Shown: in pieces, positions 16,610 to 24,335 of the stretch
Layout: each line of letters starts with the position of its first letter
Numbering within the stretch: position 1 is the first letter of the stretch
Assembly: GCF_001434585.1 (NCBI RefSeq)
Contig: NZ_AZDB01000009.1
Span: 1 to 64,000, forward strand
Direction: 5' to 3'
DNA from: Companilactobacillus crustorum JCM 15951
GTDB lineage: Bacteria > Bacillota > Bacilli > Lactobacillales > Lactobacillaceae
Length of the DNA stretch: 64,000 bases
Translations under genes and position numbers: made by a program
Notes under the pieces: model-generated
Seen by the model: only the letters and a program-made list of their open reading frames with translations
Told to the model about the DNA's origin: nothing
Databases searched by the model: none

Positions 16610-18972
16610 TTCGCCTTACCTTCCCAAAAGTTATTAACAGCAGCTGTTAATTGTTGCTGCGATTTAATTCGGAGATAGTTTTGCCAGTGCTGTGGAAAAA
16701 GTCTGGTATACCGGCTGCTTCCAAAACGTTGGTCCAACAATAGGATAATGCCACAATCATGGCTACCTCGAATCAATCGTCCCGCGGCTTGCAAAACGTT
16801 ATTCATCCCTGGCATTTGATAAGCATATTCAAATCCATGACCATTTTTAGAATCATAATAGTCCCGAATCAAATTGTTCTCTGGGCTTAATCCTGGCAAT
16901 CCTACACTAACAATCGCCACCCCAATCAAGCGATTGCCTCGAAGATCGATTCCTTCTGAAAAAATCCCTCCTAAAACACAAAAGCCAACTAAAGTTGTTT
17001 GAGGATCTTCTTGAAACTGATCTAAAAACTCTTGACGAGCTAAATTATCCATCTCGCCTTGTTGCGACACGACAATAACCTCTGGATATTCGTTTTCAAA
17101 AGCTGTCTTAATTTGTTTTAAATAACTGTATGATGGAAAAAAGAACAAATAGTTGCCCGTTTTAGCATCAATCATTGTCTTCAGACTTTTAACAATATCA
17201 TTTTGGCTCAATTGCCGTTGCCGATAAGTCGTTTGAATATATTGAGTAATCAGGATATCTTGATTTTGAACTGGAAACGGTGATGGCAACTGATAAGCCA
17301 AGCTTTTGTCGACTCCTCCTAAAACGCTTTGATAATAATCCATTGGCGACAATGTGGCTGAAAACAATACAGCTCCTAGTCCTAGATCTAGCGATTGATC
17401 GATAAAATGACTGGAGTCAAGACAAAGTTGCTTTACCACTAAGTTTTTCTCGTCTAAAAAAATTCTGGTTTTATAGCTGTCATCAAATAATGCACCGATT
17501 TTCACAAAAGTTAAACAATCAAAGAAGAAATTTTTAGCATTATCTAAAAAATCAGAGGGTTTTTGATCCTGCATCCATTCCCCCATAAAATCATTAAACT
17601 TGCCCATAGCATCAATTAATTTGTCTGGAGCTGATGAAGTTATTTTTTCTTGACGATTTTCTTCTTTTAAAACTTTTTTCATCTGATTAAAGACACGTCG
17701 TACCTTCTTCAAATGCTTTTGAAAGTCCTCGCTGGCCTTATTTTTTATTGCTTTAGCTTCCTTCAACAAACCTGCAATGGCAGTGTCGCTGACTGTTGCC
17801 GAATACATTGAGCGGGAACGACTGACCAAATTATGAACTTCATCAATTAAAAAGAAATTATCAGTATCCTTTTCAATAAAAAATCTTTGAAGATAAACTA
17901 ATGGATCAAAAAGATAATTGTAGTCGCAAATAATAACATCACAGAATAGCGAGATGTCTAATGAAAATTCAAAAGGATCAACAGTATGCTTTTTGGCATA
18001 TGTTTCAATTACCTCTCGTGTAATAGCATCCTCATTCGTCAAAATATCAGCTAATGCGGGCTTTAAACGATCATAATAATCAATCATATATGGATCTTCC
18101 TCTGGCGGCACATCTTGCTCTGGGAAGCGAATTTTATCCTTGGCAGTTAAAGTAATACTCTTTAACTTCAATCCCTTCTCTGACATCAAATTAATTGCTT
18201 CTTCGGCAACTCGACGCGTACTCTGCTTAGCCGTTAAATAAAACAACCGTTGAATCTTTTCTTCGCCCATGGCTTTAATGGTCGGAAATAAAGTCGAGAT
18301 TGTTTTTCCAGTCCCAGTTGGTGCCTCAACAAATAAACGTTTTTGATAAACAACCGTTTTATAAACTGCCGCTGCCAATTCATGTTGTCCGGCCCGAAAT
18401 TTAGGAAATGGAAACGATAATTTTTTTATTGAGCCATTTCGGGTTTTACGTAATTTAGCTCTCAAGGTTAACCAATATTCATATTCATCAATTAAACCTT
18501 GGAAAAATTTTTGAAGCTCACTTCTGTCGAATGTTTTTTCAGTAGTAGTAATCTCTTCGGTACTTACTCGAAAATAAGTCAATTGCAGTGCTACATGATT
18601 TAGTTCCGGATGTTCCTGCAAGATAATGTAGCCATAAACTTTTACCTGTCCCCAATACAGCTCTAAAGTATTGGTACTCAAATCATCAAAAGTCTGATCC
18701 GAAGTCTTGATTTCTTCAATCGTAGTTTTTTTGTCATTTGAGGTTATTCCATCGGCTCTACCGGCTATTAGATACTGATTATCATTCATCGTAACTTCTG
18801 TTTTTAAATAAACTTCGCTGTCGTAATCCTGATTTTTTGAACGCTCTTTTTGTAGTCGACGATGAATTCGTGCCCCATTTTGAGCAGTATTTTGACTATT
18901 TTTAATCTCATTTAAATCCCCACTACGCAGCACAAATTCTACTAGTTGGCGAATTCCAATCTTAGTCGTCAT
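16606..18972 (-). CDS. Superfamily 2 DNA helicase with N-terminal PD-(D/E)XK domain, lacking Fe-S cysteines
   Basis: A 788-residue XPD/Rad3/DinG-type helicase. Residues 50-130 form a RecB/Cas4-like nuclease domain (GRADGI with Asp74, EEIK 86-89, QVKVYGY 109-115). The motor has Walker A APTGTGKT (217-224), DEVH (377-380) and motif VI AAGRLIRG. In the Firmicutes homologues I recall, four cysteines between Walker A and DEVH bind a 4Fe-4S cluster (KIC, CNP, CPYA, CPFEF). Here the equivalent residues are Arg282, Val288, Asp293 and Asp332, so the cluster is presumably absent. ATG preceded by AAGGAGGTAG; first gene of the operon, divergent from a TetR gene. Confidence 0.88.
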   Translation of the reverse strand: MTTKIGIRQLVEFVLRSGDLNEIKNSQNTAQNGARIHRRLQKERSKNQDYDSEVYLKTEVTMNDNQYLIAGRADGITSNDKKTTIEEIKTSDQTFDDLSTNTLELYWGQVKVYGYIILQEHPELNHVALQLTYFRVSTEEITTTEKTFDRSELQKFFQGLIDEYEYWLTLRAKLRKTRNGSIKKLSFPFPKFRAGQHELAAAVYKTVVYQKRLFVEAPTGTGKTISTLFPTIKAMGEEKIQRLFYLTAKQSTRRVAEEAINLMSEKGLKLKSITLTAKDKIRFPEQDVPPEEDPYMIDYYDRLKPALADILTNEDAITREVIETYAKKHTVDPFEFSLDISLFCDVIICDYNYLFDPLVYLQRFFIEKDTDNFFLIDEVHNLVSRSRSMYSATVSDTAIAGLLKEAKAIKNKASEDFQKHLKKVRRVFNQMKKVLKEENRQEKITSSAPDKLIDAMGKFNDFMGEWMQDQKPSDFLDNAKNFFFDCLTFVKIGALFDDSYKTRIFLDEKNLVVKQLCLDSSHFIDQSLDLGLGAVLFSATLSPMDYYQSVLGGVDKSLAYQLPSPFPVQNQDILITQYIQTTYRQRQLSQNDIVKSLKTMIDAKTGNYLFFFPSYSYLKQIKTAFENEYPEVIVVSQQGEMDNLARQEFLDQFQEDPQTTLVGFCVLGGIFSEGIDLRGNRLIGVAIVSVGLPGLSPENNLIRDYYDSKNGHGFEYAYQMPGMNNVLQAAGRLIRGSHDCGIILLLDQRFGSSRYTRLFPQHWQNYLRIKSQQQLTAAVNNFWEGKAK

Positions 18973-18999
18973 AGACTACCTCCTTAATTGCTAAATAAC

Positions 19000-19028
19000 A
19001 TTGTAAAACATATGTTCGATTTTGTCTG
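19000..19028 (-). promoter_or_regulatory. Probable promoter of the helicase operon
   Basis: On the minus strand, TACAAT (19000-19005) is spaced 17 bp from CAGACA (19023-19028). It faces away from the TetR promoter, and the two share a 100-bp control region. Confidence 0.45.
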
Positions 19029-19052
19029 TAACGAATAGTTTACTAATTAAGC

Positions 19053-19081
19053 ATGACGTTTCTTCCAAAAGCATATATAAT
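19053..19081 (+). promoter_or_regulatory. Probable promoter of the TetR gene
   Basis: ATGACG (19053-19058) and a consensus TATAAT (19076-19081) with 17-bp spacing, 30 nt upstream of the TetR start codon. Confidence 0.6.
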
Positions 19082-19111
19082 AATACGGATCGAAAAAATT
19101 GGGGGATTTTA

Positions 19112-19666
19112 ATGCCAAACGATACTGAAAAAATACTTAGTTCGGCGTTATGCGTCGTTTTACACCATAAAAACATTGATAAAATCACCGTTAAGGATAT
19201 TGTCACTGAATGCGATCTAACTCGACAAACTTTTTACAATCACTTTAACGACGTTTATGACCTAGTTGAATTCTCAGCTGGTAAAATTGCTAAAAAAGTT
19301 TTAGATAATACTGCTAATTATGATAACTGGCAAAAGGGATTCTATGACGTTATGATATTGATCAAGCATAATAAAAAATTGTCTAAAAATGTTTATGAAT
19401 CAATCTATCGCGATGTTATGGGAAAGTATACCTATGAAGTAATTTATAACTATATAATTGCTATTGTTGATAAGCAGGCCCAGGACATGGATGTAGCTCA
19501 GAAGCACAAGGATTTCATTGCTCATTTTTACAGTTTAGCTTTTATTGCAATTATCCTGGAATGGGTTCATAACGACATGAAAGAAGATCCCCAAGAAATA
19601 GTTGCCCAAATTGGTGTTTTAGTAAAAGGCGATTTCCAAAAAGCTTTGAAAAAATATGCCAAATAA
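19112..19666 (+). CDS. TetR/AcrR family transcriptional regulator (DhaS-like)
   Basis: A 184-residue regulator. The helix-turn-helix is ITVKDIVTECDLTRQTFYNHF (residues about 30-50) and the C-terminal half resembles the DhaS-type TetR_C_8 ligand domain. The ATG at 19112 follows GGGGGA, which rules out the longer frame starting upstream of the promoter. It is divergent from the helicase operon, so control of that operon is possible but unproven. Confidence 0.85.
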   Translation: MPNDTEKILSSALCVVLHHKNIDKITVKDIVTECDLTRQTFYNHFNDVYDLVEFSAGKIAKKVLDNTANYDNWQKGFYDVMILIKHNKKLSKNVYESIYRDVMGKYTYEVIYNYIIAIVDKQAQDMDVAQKHKDFIAHFYSLAFIAIILEWVHNDMKEDPQEIVAQIGVLVKGDFQKALKKYAK

Positions 19667-19711
19667 ATAAGACCTAATGACTTTTTATACACAGTCATTA
19701 GGTCTTATTTA
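19665..19711. terminator. Bidirectional terminator
   Basis: Arms AAATAAGACCTAATGACT and AGTCATTAGGTCTTATTT; serves the converging TetR and rlmA genes and overlaps the rlmA stop codon. Confidence 0.9.
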
Positions 19712-20542
19712 TAGTTTTGTTTTTCCAACTAAAATAGTTGCTCCAACAGTTATCTCCTGAACCTTGTTCCAATCGATTAAACTGTTATCCACATTAAACA
19801 ACAATGGCGTCATATTAATAAAAGCTTCTCTTTCTTCTGCTGAAACCTGATAAGTTTTAGTAGCATCAATTTCTTCAACTAATTGATAGTGTTCTTCAAA
19901 ATAATCTAAAACTTTTTTATTAGAATATTTTTCCTGTTGAAGCTGATCCTTAGCTTGTTGACGCAGTTCCTGTACGTGATACTGATTGGGAATAACTTTG
20001 AAAATATAGCCAGTTGGCTTTAAAATTCGCTTAAACTCATCATAATTAGCTGACGAAAAAATATCAACGATTCCATCAATTGATTGATTCTGAATAGGCA
20101 AATGCGCTAAATCGCCAATAAACCATTTTACTGGTGTATTTGGACCCTTAGCAGCTAACTGAATCGAGTCTTTAGAAATGTCAAAAGCCAAAACGCTTTT
20201 GTCAGTTAAATCAGCAATTTTTTTAGAATAATATCCTTCGCCACAGCCAACATCTAAAATATTTTTTATATTTACGTCACTTAACAACATTAATAGCTTA
20301 TTGGCAATGTGATCATACATTCCATGTTCCAAGATCAAATGACGATTTTCAAACGACGCCCGATCATAATTCTTTTGTTGACGATTGTTTAAAATAAAAT
20401 CAACGTATCCCTTTTTAGAGATATCAAAGTTATGCCCTTGTGGACAAACCAAACTATTTTCTTGCATACTCAATTGTTTTCCACAAAGAGGACATTGAAA
20501 ATATTCTTTACTATCACTAAATTTTTGAATCTTACTATTCAT
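19709..20542 (-). CDS. rlmA: 23S rRNA (guanine-N1) methyltransferase, RlmA family
   Basis: A 277-residue protein with an N-terminal zinc-binding module (Cys17, Cys20, Cys33, His37 in CPLC and CPQGH) and a Rossmann methyltransferase domain (ILDVGCGEGYYS, SAM site near residue 95). This is the layout of RlmA(I)/RlmA(II)/TlrB enzymes that methylate G745 or G748 of 23S rRNA, the latter linked to macrolide and tylosin response. Gram-positive members are generally RlmA(II). The next gene upstream ends 8 nt before it. Confidence 0.88.
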   Translation of the reverse strand: MNSKIQKFSDSKEYFQCPLCGKQLSMQENSLVCPQGHNFDISKKGYVDFILNNRQQKNYDRASFENRHLILEHGMYDHIANKLLMLLSDVNIKNILDVGCGEGYYSKKIADLTDKSVLAFDISKDSIQLAAKGPNTPVKWFIGDLAHLPIQNQSIDGIVDIFSSANYDEFKRILKPTGYIFKVIPNQYHVQELRQQAKDQLQQEKYSNKKVLDYFEEHYQLVEEIDATKTYQVSAEEREAFINMTPLLFNVDNSLIDWNKVQEITVGATILVGKTKL

Positions 20543-20550
20543 TACTATCC

Positions 20551-21117
20551 CTATTTTTCTTGCTGAGATATCAATTGAGGCATGGTACTTTGTAAAAACT
20601 CCGTAGCAAAATCATCGTCATATATCCAAGCATTAATTTGGTTCTTTCTTAATATCAAAGGCATCCGATCATGAACTGCAATCATTGACTCGTTTGGGGC
20701 AGTGGTGAATAAAATACTTTGTGGCTCCCCGTCAAAATAATTATAGCAACCAGCAATAAATAGCGTCTCAGGATCATTATTAAAATTAAATTTGTATTTT
20801 TCCTTAGCTTTATTCCATTCAAAAAATCCAGTTGTTGGATAAACACAGCGCCGTTTCATAAAAGAATCAGCAAACATTTTCTTCTGTCTAACTGTCTCGC
20901 TACGGGCATTAATAATTGATTGTCCATCTTTAAATCCGGGGAATCCCCACTTCATAGCCACTACTTTTACTTTATGATCTCCAGCTATAATTAAAGCCGT
21001 TTTATCGGTGGGAAAAACTTCTCCTGTTTTAGGTTGATACCCAGCGTCAACTGCTAATTGATAGATTCTACCTATTTCAGGATTCTGGTCTGGTTGAAAC
21101 ATATAACGTCCACACAT
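20551..21117 (-). CDS. SOS response-associated peptidase (SRAP / HMCES / YedK)
   Basis: A 188-residue SRAP protein. The ATG at 21117 follows AAGGAGGG and gives the mandatory MCGRY start, in which Cys2 becomes the N-terminal nucleophile that crosslinks to abasic sites in single-stranded DNA. Other conserved segments are NARSETV, GFFEW and HDRMPLIL. Full length; probably co-transcribed with rlmA. Confidence 0.92.
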   Translation of the reverse strand: MCGRYMFQPDQNPEIGRIYQLAVDAGYQPKTGEVFPTDKTALIIAGDHKVKVVAMKWGFPGFKDGQSIINARSETVRQKKMFADSFMKRRCVYPTTGFFEWNKAKEKYKFNFNNDPETLFIAGCYNYFDGEPQSILFTTAPNESMIAVHDRMPLILRKNQINAWIYDDDFATEFLQSTMPQLISQQEK

Positions 21118-21142
21118 AATTTTTCCCTCCTTCAATATAGTT

Positions 21143-21180
21143 AAACCGGGCTTAGTCTGAAAAAGACTCTAGTCCGGTTT
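21143..21180. terminator. Hairpin between DUF805 and SRAP genes
   Basis: Arms AAACCGG and CCGGTTT enclose an inner GTCT/AGAC stem. The T-run is better on the plus strand, so it may be only a partial terminator or mRNA-processing hairpin within the minus-strand transcript. Confidence 0.45.
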
Positions 21181-21185
21181 TTCTT

Positions 21186-21608
21186 CTATATCTCTTTTTG
21201 CCACCGATTGCCAAAGTTTCTCTGTGGCAAACAAAGTAATACTAACAAGGCAATATTTCCGATGATTGGTATTATAGCAATCAAAATCCACCATCCATGC
21301 ATTTTTCGATCATGCAATCGTCTAATCATAGCTGTGAATATAGAAATCCAATAATACCCACAGACAATTGCTAAAGCTACGCCCAAAATTGAGCTCCAGT
21401 AAAAATCATCCACTGGCATCTTAGTAATAACCCATGCTAGTACTGCCATAATAATTCCTGCAAAAATAGTCATTCCTAAATATCCCCACCAAAAATCCTT
21501 GCGGCTCATTCTTTTTGCACCAACAAATAAATCTTGAAAATATAATCTGGTTGAAGAAATTATTCCTGGACGAAAACTTTCATTCCAAACTTGTTCTTTC
21601 ATTTGCAT
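21186..21608 (-). CDS. DUF805 domain membrane protein
   Basis: A 140-residue protein with three to four hydrophobic segments and the family hallmarks SRKDFWWGYL and MIRRLHDRKMHGWW. Start at ATG 21608, preceded by AGGAG at 7 nt. Function of the family is unknown. Confidence 0.87.
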   Translation of the reverse strand: MQMKEQVWNESFRPGIISSTRLYFQDLFVGAKRMSRKDFWWGYLGMTIFAGIIMAVLAWVITKMPVDDFYWSSILGVALAIVCGYYWISIFTAMIRRLHDRKMHGWWILIAIIPIIGNIALLVLLCLPQRNFGNRWQKEI

Positions 21609-21618
21609 TGAACTTCTC

Positions 21619-21963
21619 CTAAATGTGAATACCGATAATGAATCCTAGGATACCAAAAATATAAGTCAAAATAAAATAAAGCAAGCAACTTCCTAAGCGA
21701 TGTTGGAACCATAATTGACTTAATTCCATATTGAAAGTTCCAAAAGTAGTAAAGCCACCACAAAATCCAGTTCCTAGCAATAATAATATCGCACCGTTAT
21801 GAATTTGTGCAGTAAAAATGCCCAAGAATAACGCTCCTATAATATTTATCAATAACGTAATAACGGGAAAATCCACTTTTATTTTTGCCTGCTGCAGGGT
21901 CAATTCGTTTCTTATAAAAGCACCTATCGTGGCGCCAAATCCTACAAGCATAATATTAATCAT
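21619..21963 (-). CDS. crcB: Fluoride channel Fluc/CrcB, second subunit
   Basis: A 114-residue small membrane protein with four transmembrane helices and the family motifs GATIGAFIRNEL, NIIGALFLGIF and GFCGGFTTFGTFNMEL (the phenylalanine and TTF residues line the fluoride path). The ATG at 21963 has AGAGG 8 nt upstream and overlaps the stop of the first crcB. Adjacent paired crcB genes usually form a heterodimeric channel. Confidence 0.9.
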   Translation of the reverse strand: MINIMLVGFGATIGAFIRNELTLQQAKIKVDFPVITLLINIIGALFLGIFTAQIHNGAILLLLGTGFCGGFTTFGTFNMELSQLWFQHRLGSCLLYFILTYIFGILGFIIGIHI

Positions 21964-22372
21964 TCTTTTTACCTCTAGCATAATCATTAAAGGCGCTAGT
22001 AGCAGCCAGATAATTTCCTAACAGAGCCATCAAAAAGCCCCCAACCATGGTTAATGTTAAATAAATTATTAATCCAATCCACTGACCTGCAGAATATAAA
22101 CGATAACTATCAGCCGTAAAAGTTGAAAAAGTCGTATATGAACCTAATAAACCAGTACTTAATGTTAAGACAATTTCTGAGGAAAGATGATATCGGTCTT
22201 GCAAATAATGAATCAAAAACGGCAAAAATAAAGCACCGCTTAGGTTTGCTACTACCGTTCCCCATGGGAAGCCACTGCTAGTTTTGAATAATAAACTTTC
22301 TCCATAACGTAAATTGCTGCCAATAAAAGCTCCAATAAATAAAAATAACAACACTTTAACTCGTTTTTGCAT
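21956..22372 (-). CDS. crcB: Fluoride channel Fluc/CrcB, first subunit
   Basis: A 138-residue paralogue of the next gene: IGAFIGSNLRYG, NLSGALFLPF and GLLGSYTTFSTFTADS. Four transmembrane helices. The stop overlaps the second crcB by 8 nt, consistent with coupled synthesis of a dual-topology pair. I looked for a fluoride riboswitch in the leader and did not see one. Ribosome site AGAGAGGAACG. Confidence 0.9.
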   Translation of the reverse strand: MQKRVKVLLFLFIGAFIGSNLRYGESLLFKTSSGFPWGTVVANLSGALFLPFLIHYLQDRYHLSSEIVLTLSTGLLGSYTTFSTFTADSYRLYSAGQWIGLIIYLTLTMVGGFLMALLGNYLAATSAFNDYARGKKND

Positions 22373-22458
22373 AGCTTTCGTTCCTCTCTAAAATAATAGT
22401 TTAAAACACAATCTATTGTTTGACTAAACTTATTGTAAAAGTCTAGTTTCTTTTGCAA

Positions 22459-22505
22459 AAAAATAGCGTGACAGCCATCAAAATAGCTATCACACTGATT
22501 TTTTA
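22459..22505 (-). terminator. Terminator after gnd
   Basis: Imperfect hairpin around ATAGCGTGACAGC and GCTATCACACTGAT with flanking A-run and T-run, 13 nt past the gnd stop. Confidence 0.7.
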
Positions 22506-22517
22506 TTATATCCCCAA

Positions 22518-23420
22518 TTATTTCTTTGCGTCGACTGCATGACCGCCAAATTCATTACGTAAGGCCGCCACAACTTTTCCCGTAAAGGTATCATCTTCCA
22601 ATGAACGGTAACGCATCATCAACGATGCTGCAATTACTGGTGTTGGAACTTGTAAACGTAAAGCTTCATCCAAAGTCCATTTTCCTTCTCCAGATGAATG
22701 CATGACACCTTTAATTTCTTCTAACTTAGGATCTTTTGAAAAGGCTGACTGAGTCAATTCCATCAACCAACCACGAATAACTGAACCATGTTCCCAAACT
22801 TTAGCAACAGCCTCGTTATCATAATCAAATTGACCATGTTCTAAAACATCAAAACCTTCAGCAATTGCTTGCATCATACCGTATTCGATTCCATTATGAA
22901 CCATCTTTAGATAATGACCGCTCCCGGCTTTACCAGTATATAAATAGCCATCTTGTTGAGCAATACCTTTGAAAATAGGTTCAATATATTCAAAAGTTTT
23001 TTCATCATCGCCACCAATCATGAAATTACCATCACGATTAGCACCACTCATTCCGCCTGATGTACCAACATCGAAGAACTTAATATTCTTGCTAGTTAGG
23101 ATTTCATTATGTTGCAATGAATCTTTGTAAAATGAATTACCGCCATCAATAACGATATCATTCGGATCAAGAATTTCACTCAAGGTATCAACTGTTTTAT
23201 TTGTAGGATTACCAGCTGGCAACATTACCCACACAATACGTGGTTTTTCCAAAGCATCAATTGCTGCTTGTAAGCTTTCTTTTACTTGAGCACCAAGGGT
23301 TGAAGCATCATTTCTTGCGCCATCATTTAAATCAAAAGCCACTACTTCGTTACCATTACGAATCAAATTCTCGGTCAAGTTGATCCCCATCTTACCGAGC
23401 CCAATCATTGCTAATTTCAA
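22518..23420 (-). CDS. gnd: 6-phosphogluconate dehydrogenase, short (300 aa) type
   Basis: A 300-residue decarboxylating 6-phosphogluconate dehydrogenase of the short class found in lactobacilli and Bacillus YqeC. GLGKMGINL (7-15) is the dinucleotide motif, and an acidic residue at the end of strand 2 (VAFDLN) predicts NAD+ preference. VIDGGNSFYKDS, GTSGGMSGA and GSGHYLKMVHNGIEYGMMQ are substrate and catalytic segments. It feeds ribulose-5-phosphate into the pentose phosphate or phosphoketolase route. Confidence 0.93.
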   Translation of the reverse strand: MKLAMIGLGKMGINLTENLIRNGNEVVAFDLNDGARNDASTLGAQVKESLQAAIDALEKPRIVWVMLPAGNPTNKTVDTLSEILDPNDIVIDGGNSFYKDSLQHNEILTSKNIKFFDVGTSGGMSGANRDGNFMIGGDDEKTFEYIEPIFKGIAQQDGYLYTGKAGSGHYLKMVHNGIEYGMMQAIAEGFDVLEHGQFDYDNEAVAKVWEHGSVIRGWLMELTQSAFSKDPKLEEIKGVMHSSGEGKWTLDEALRLQVPTPVIAASLMMRYRSLEDDTFTGKVVAALRNEFGGHAVDAKK

Positions 23421-23465
23421 AATTAATCCTCCTAAGTTATGTTCTCACAAGTTCTAATTATACAT

Positions 23466-23503
23466 AAAAAAGCCGCACCAAAAATAACATTTTGGTACGA
23501 CCC
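23466..23503 (-). terminator. Terminator after the HTH/coiled-coil gene
   Basis: Minus-strand hairpin GTCGTACCAAAA ... TTTTGGTGCGGC followed by TTTTTT, 40 nt past the stop at 23544. Confidence 0.8.
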
Positions 23504-23543
23504 GATTGCTCAAGAGGTTGATATCATAAGGCTAATTGGCTGA

Positions 23544-24110
23544 CTAGTTCATAAACTTGTTCCACCAGTGACCCTTTTTATCGTCAGTAACCTTTTCATT
23601 GATACGTGCTTTAATATTTTCATCTTTTTCAGCAACTTTGTTTTCAATCTTTTCTTCAGCTTGTTGCTTCAAAGTATCTAGTTCAACTTGTAGTTGTTCT
23701 TTTGATTTTTGAACGTCAGTTAACTCTTGCTTCAAATCGTTGATAGTTAACTCGCGTTTTTTATTTTCTGACTCTAACTTGGCAATAGTCGTTTGTAAAT
23801 TAGCAACTTCATCGTCTTGTTTAGTATCAGATTGCTTACCGCCGTCAGCAGCCGGAGCCGGATAAATTTGAGCAGCTGAAGTTTCCAAGGTCATCTTGGG
23901 ACCATGGCTCAATTTAACCATTTCTTTAAAATCTTCAATATTTTTTTGAGTGTACAGACGATTGTTTTGACTGTTACGTTCAAAATATTTGCCATTCTTA
24001 GTCGTACGTTCGACGATCAAAGAATATTTGCGTAGCGTTGCAACGCTTATACCCAAGTCTTTTGCGGCTTGTGCAGGAGTTAATAAATTATTAGTTTTTA
24101 CTTTACTCAA
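23544..24110 (-). CDS. MerR-like HTH and coiled-coil protein with aromatic C-terminal tail
   Basis: 188 residues from a TTG start at 24110, chosen because GGGGGA lies 7 nt upstream and the upstream ATGs lack one. Residues 5-60 are a MerR/DUF536-like helix-turn-helix (LTPAQAAKDLGISVATLRKYS). Residues about 100-170 are a coiled coil rich in Glu, Lys and Gln. The tail KGHWWNKFMN is short, basic and aromatic, suited to insertion in a membrane. The layout resembles RacA or plasmid DUF536 proteins that tie DNA to the cell envelope. Function inferred only. Confidence 0.65.
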   Translation of the reverse strand: MSKVKTNNLLTPAQAAKDLGISVATLRKYSLIVERTTKNGKYFERNSQNNRLYTQKNIEDFKEMVKLSHGPKMTLETSAAQIYPAPAADGGKQSDTKQDDEVANLQTTIAKLESENKKRELTINDLKQELTDVQKSKEQLQVELDTLKQQAEEKIENKVAEKDENIKARINEKVTDDKKGHWWNKFMN

Positions 24111-24267
24111 AAGGATTCCCCCAAGGTTGTTCATTCTCTTCATTATAAAAATAATAAATGTTAAGTTCAACTACAAAATTATAACTTAACCAAATTAAAA
24201 CTGTCCTTAGTATATTTTGCACGCTAAATTAGCTATACTAAAGATGTAAAAATAAAATATTTACTCT

Positions 24268-24290
24268 TAGCCGACGCAGTCGGTTTTTCT
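24268..24290 (+). terminator. Terminator-like hairpin upstream of the CNNM gene
   Basis: CCGAC-GCA-GTCGG followed by TTTTTCTTT, just before a TATAAT box (24297-24302). It could insulate the next gene or end a short leader transcript. Confidence 0.5.
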
Positions 24291-24335
24291 TTGGTGTATA
24301 ATTCGTTTTACAAGAATAAAAGGGGAAATCATATA

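Noticed and set aside
22373-22458. Fluoride riboswitch upstream of crcB
   Set aside because: Neither the conserved pseudoknot segments nor a terminator switch is visible in the 5' region.
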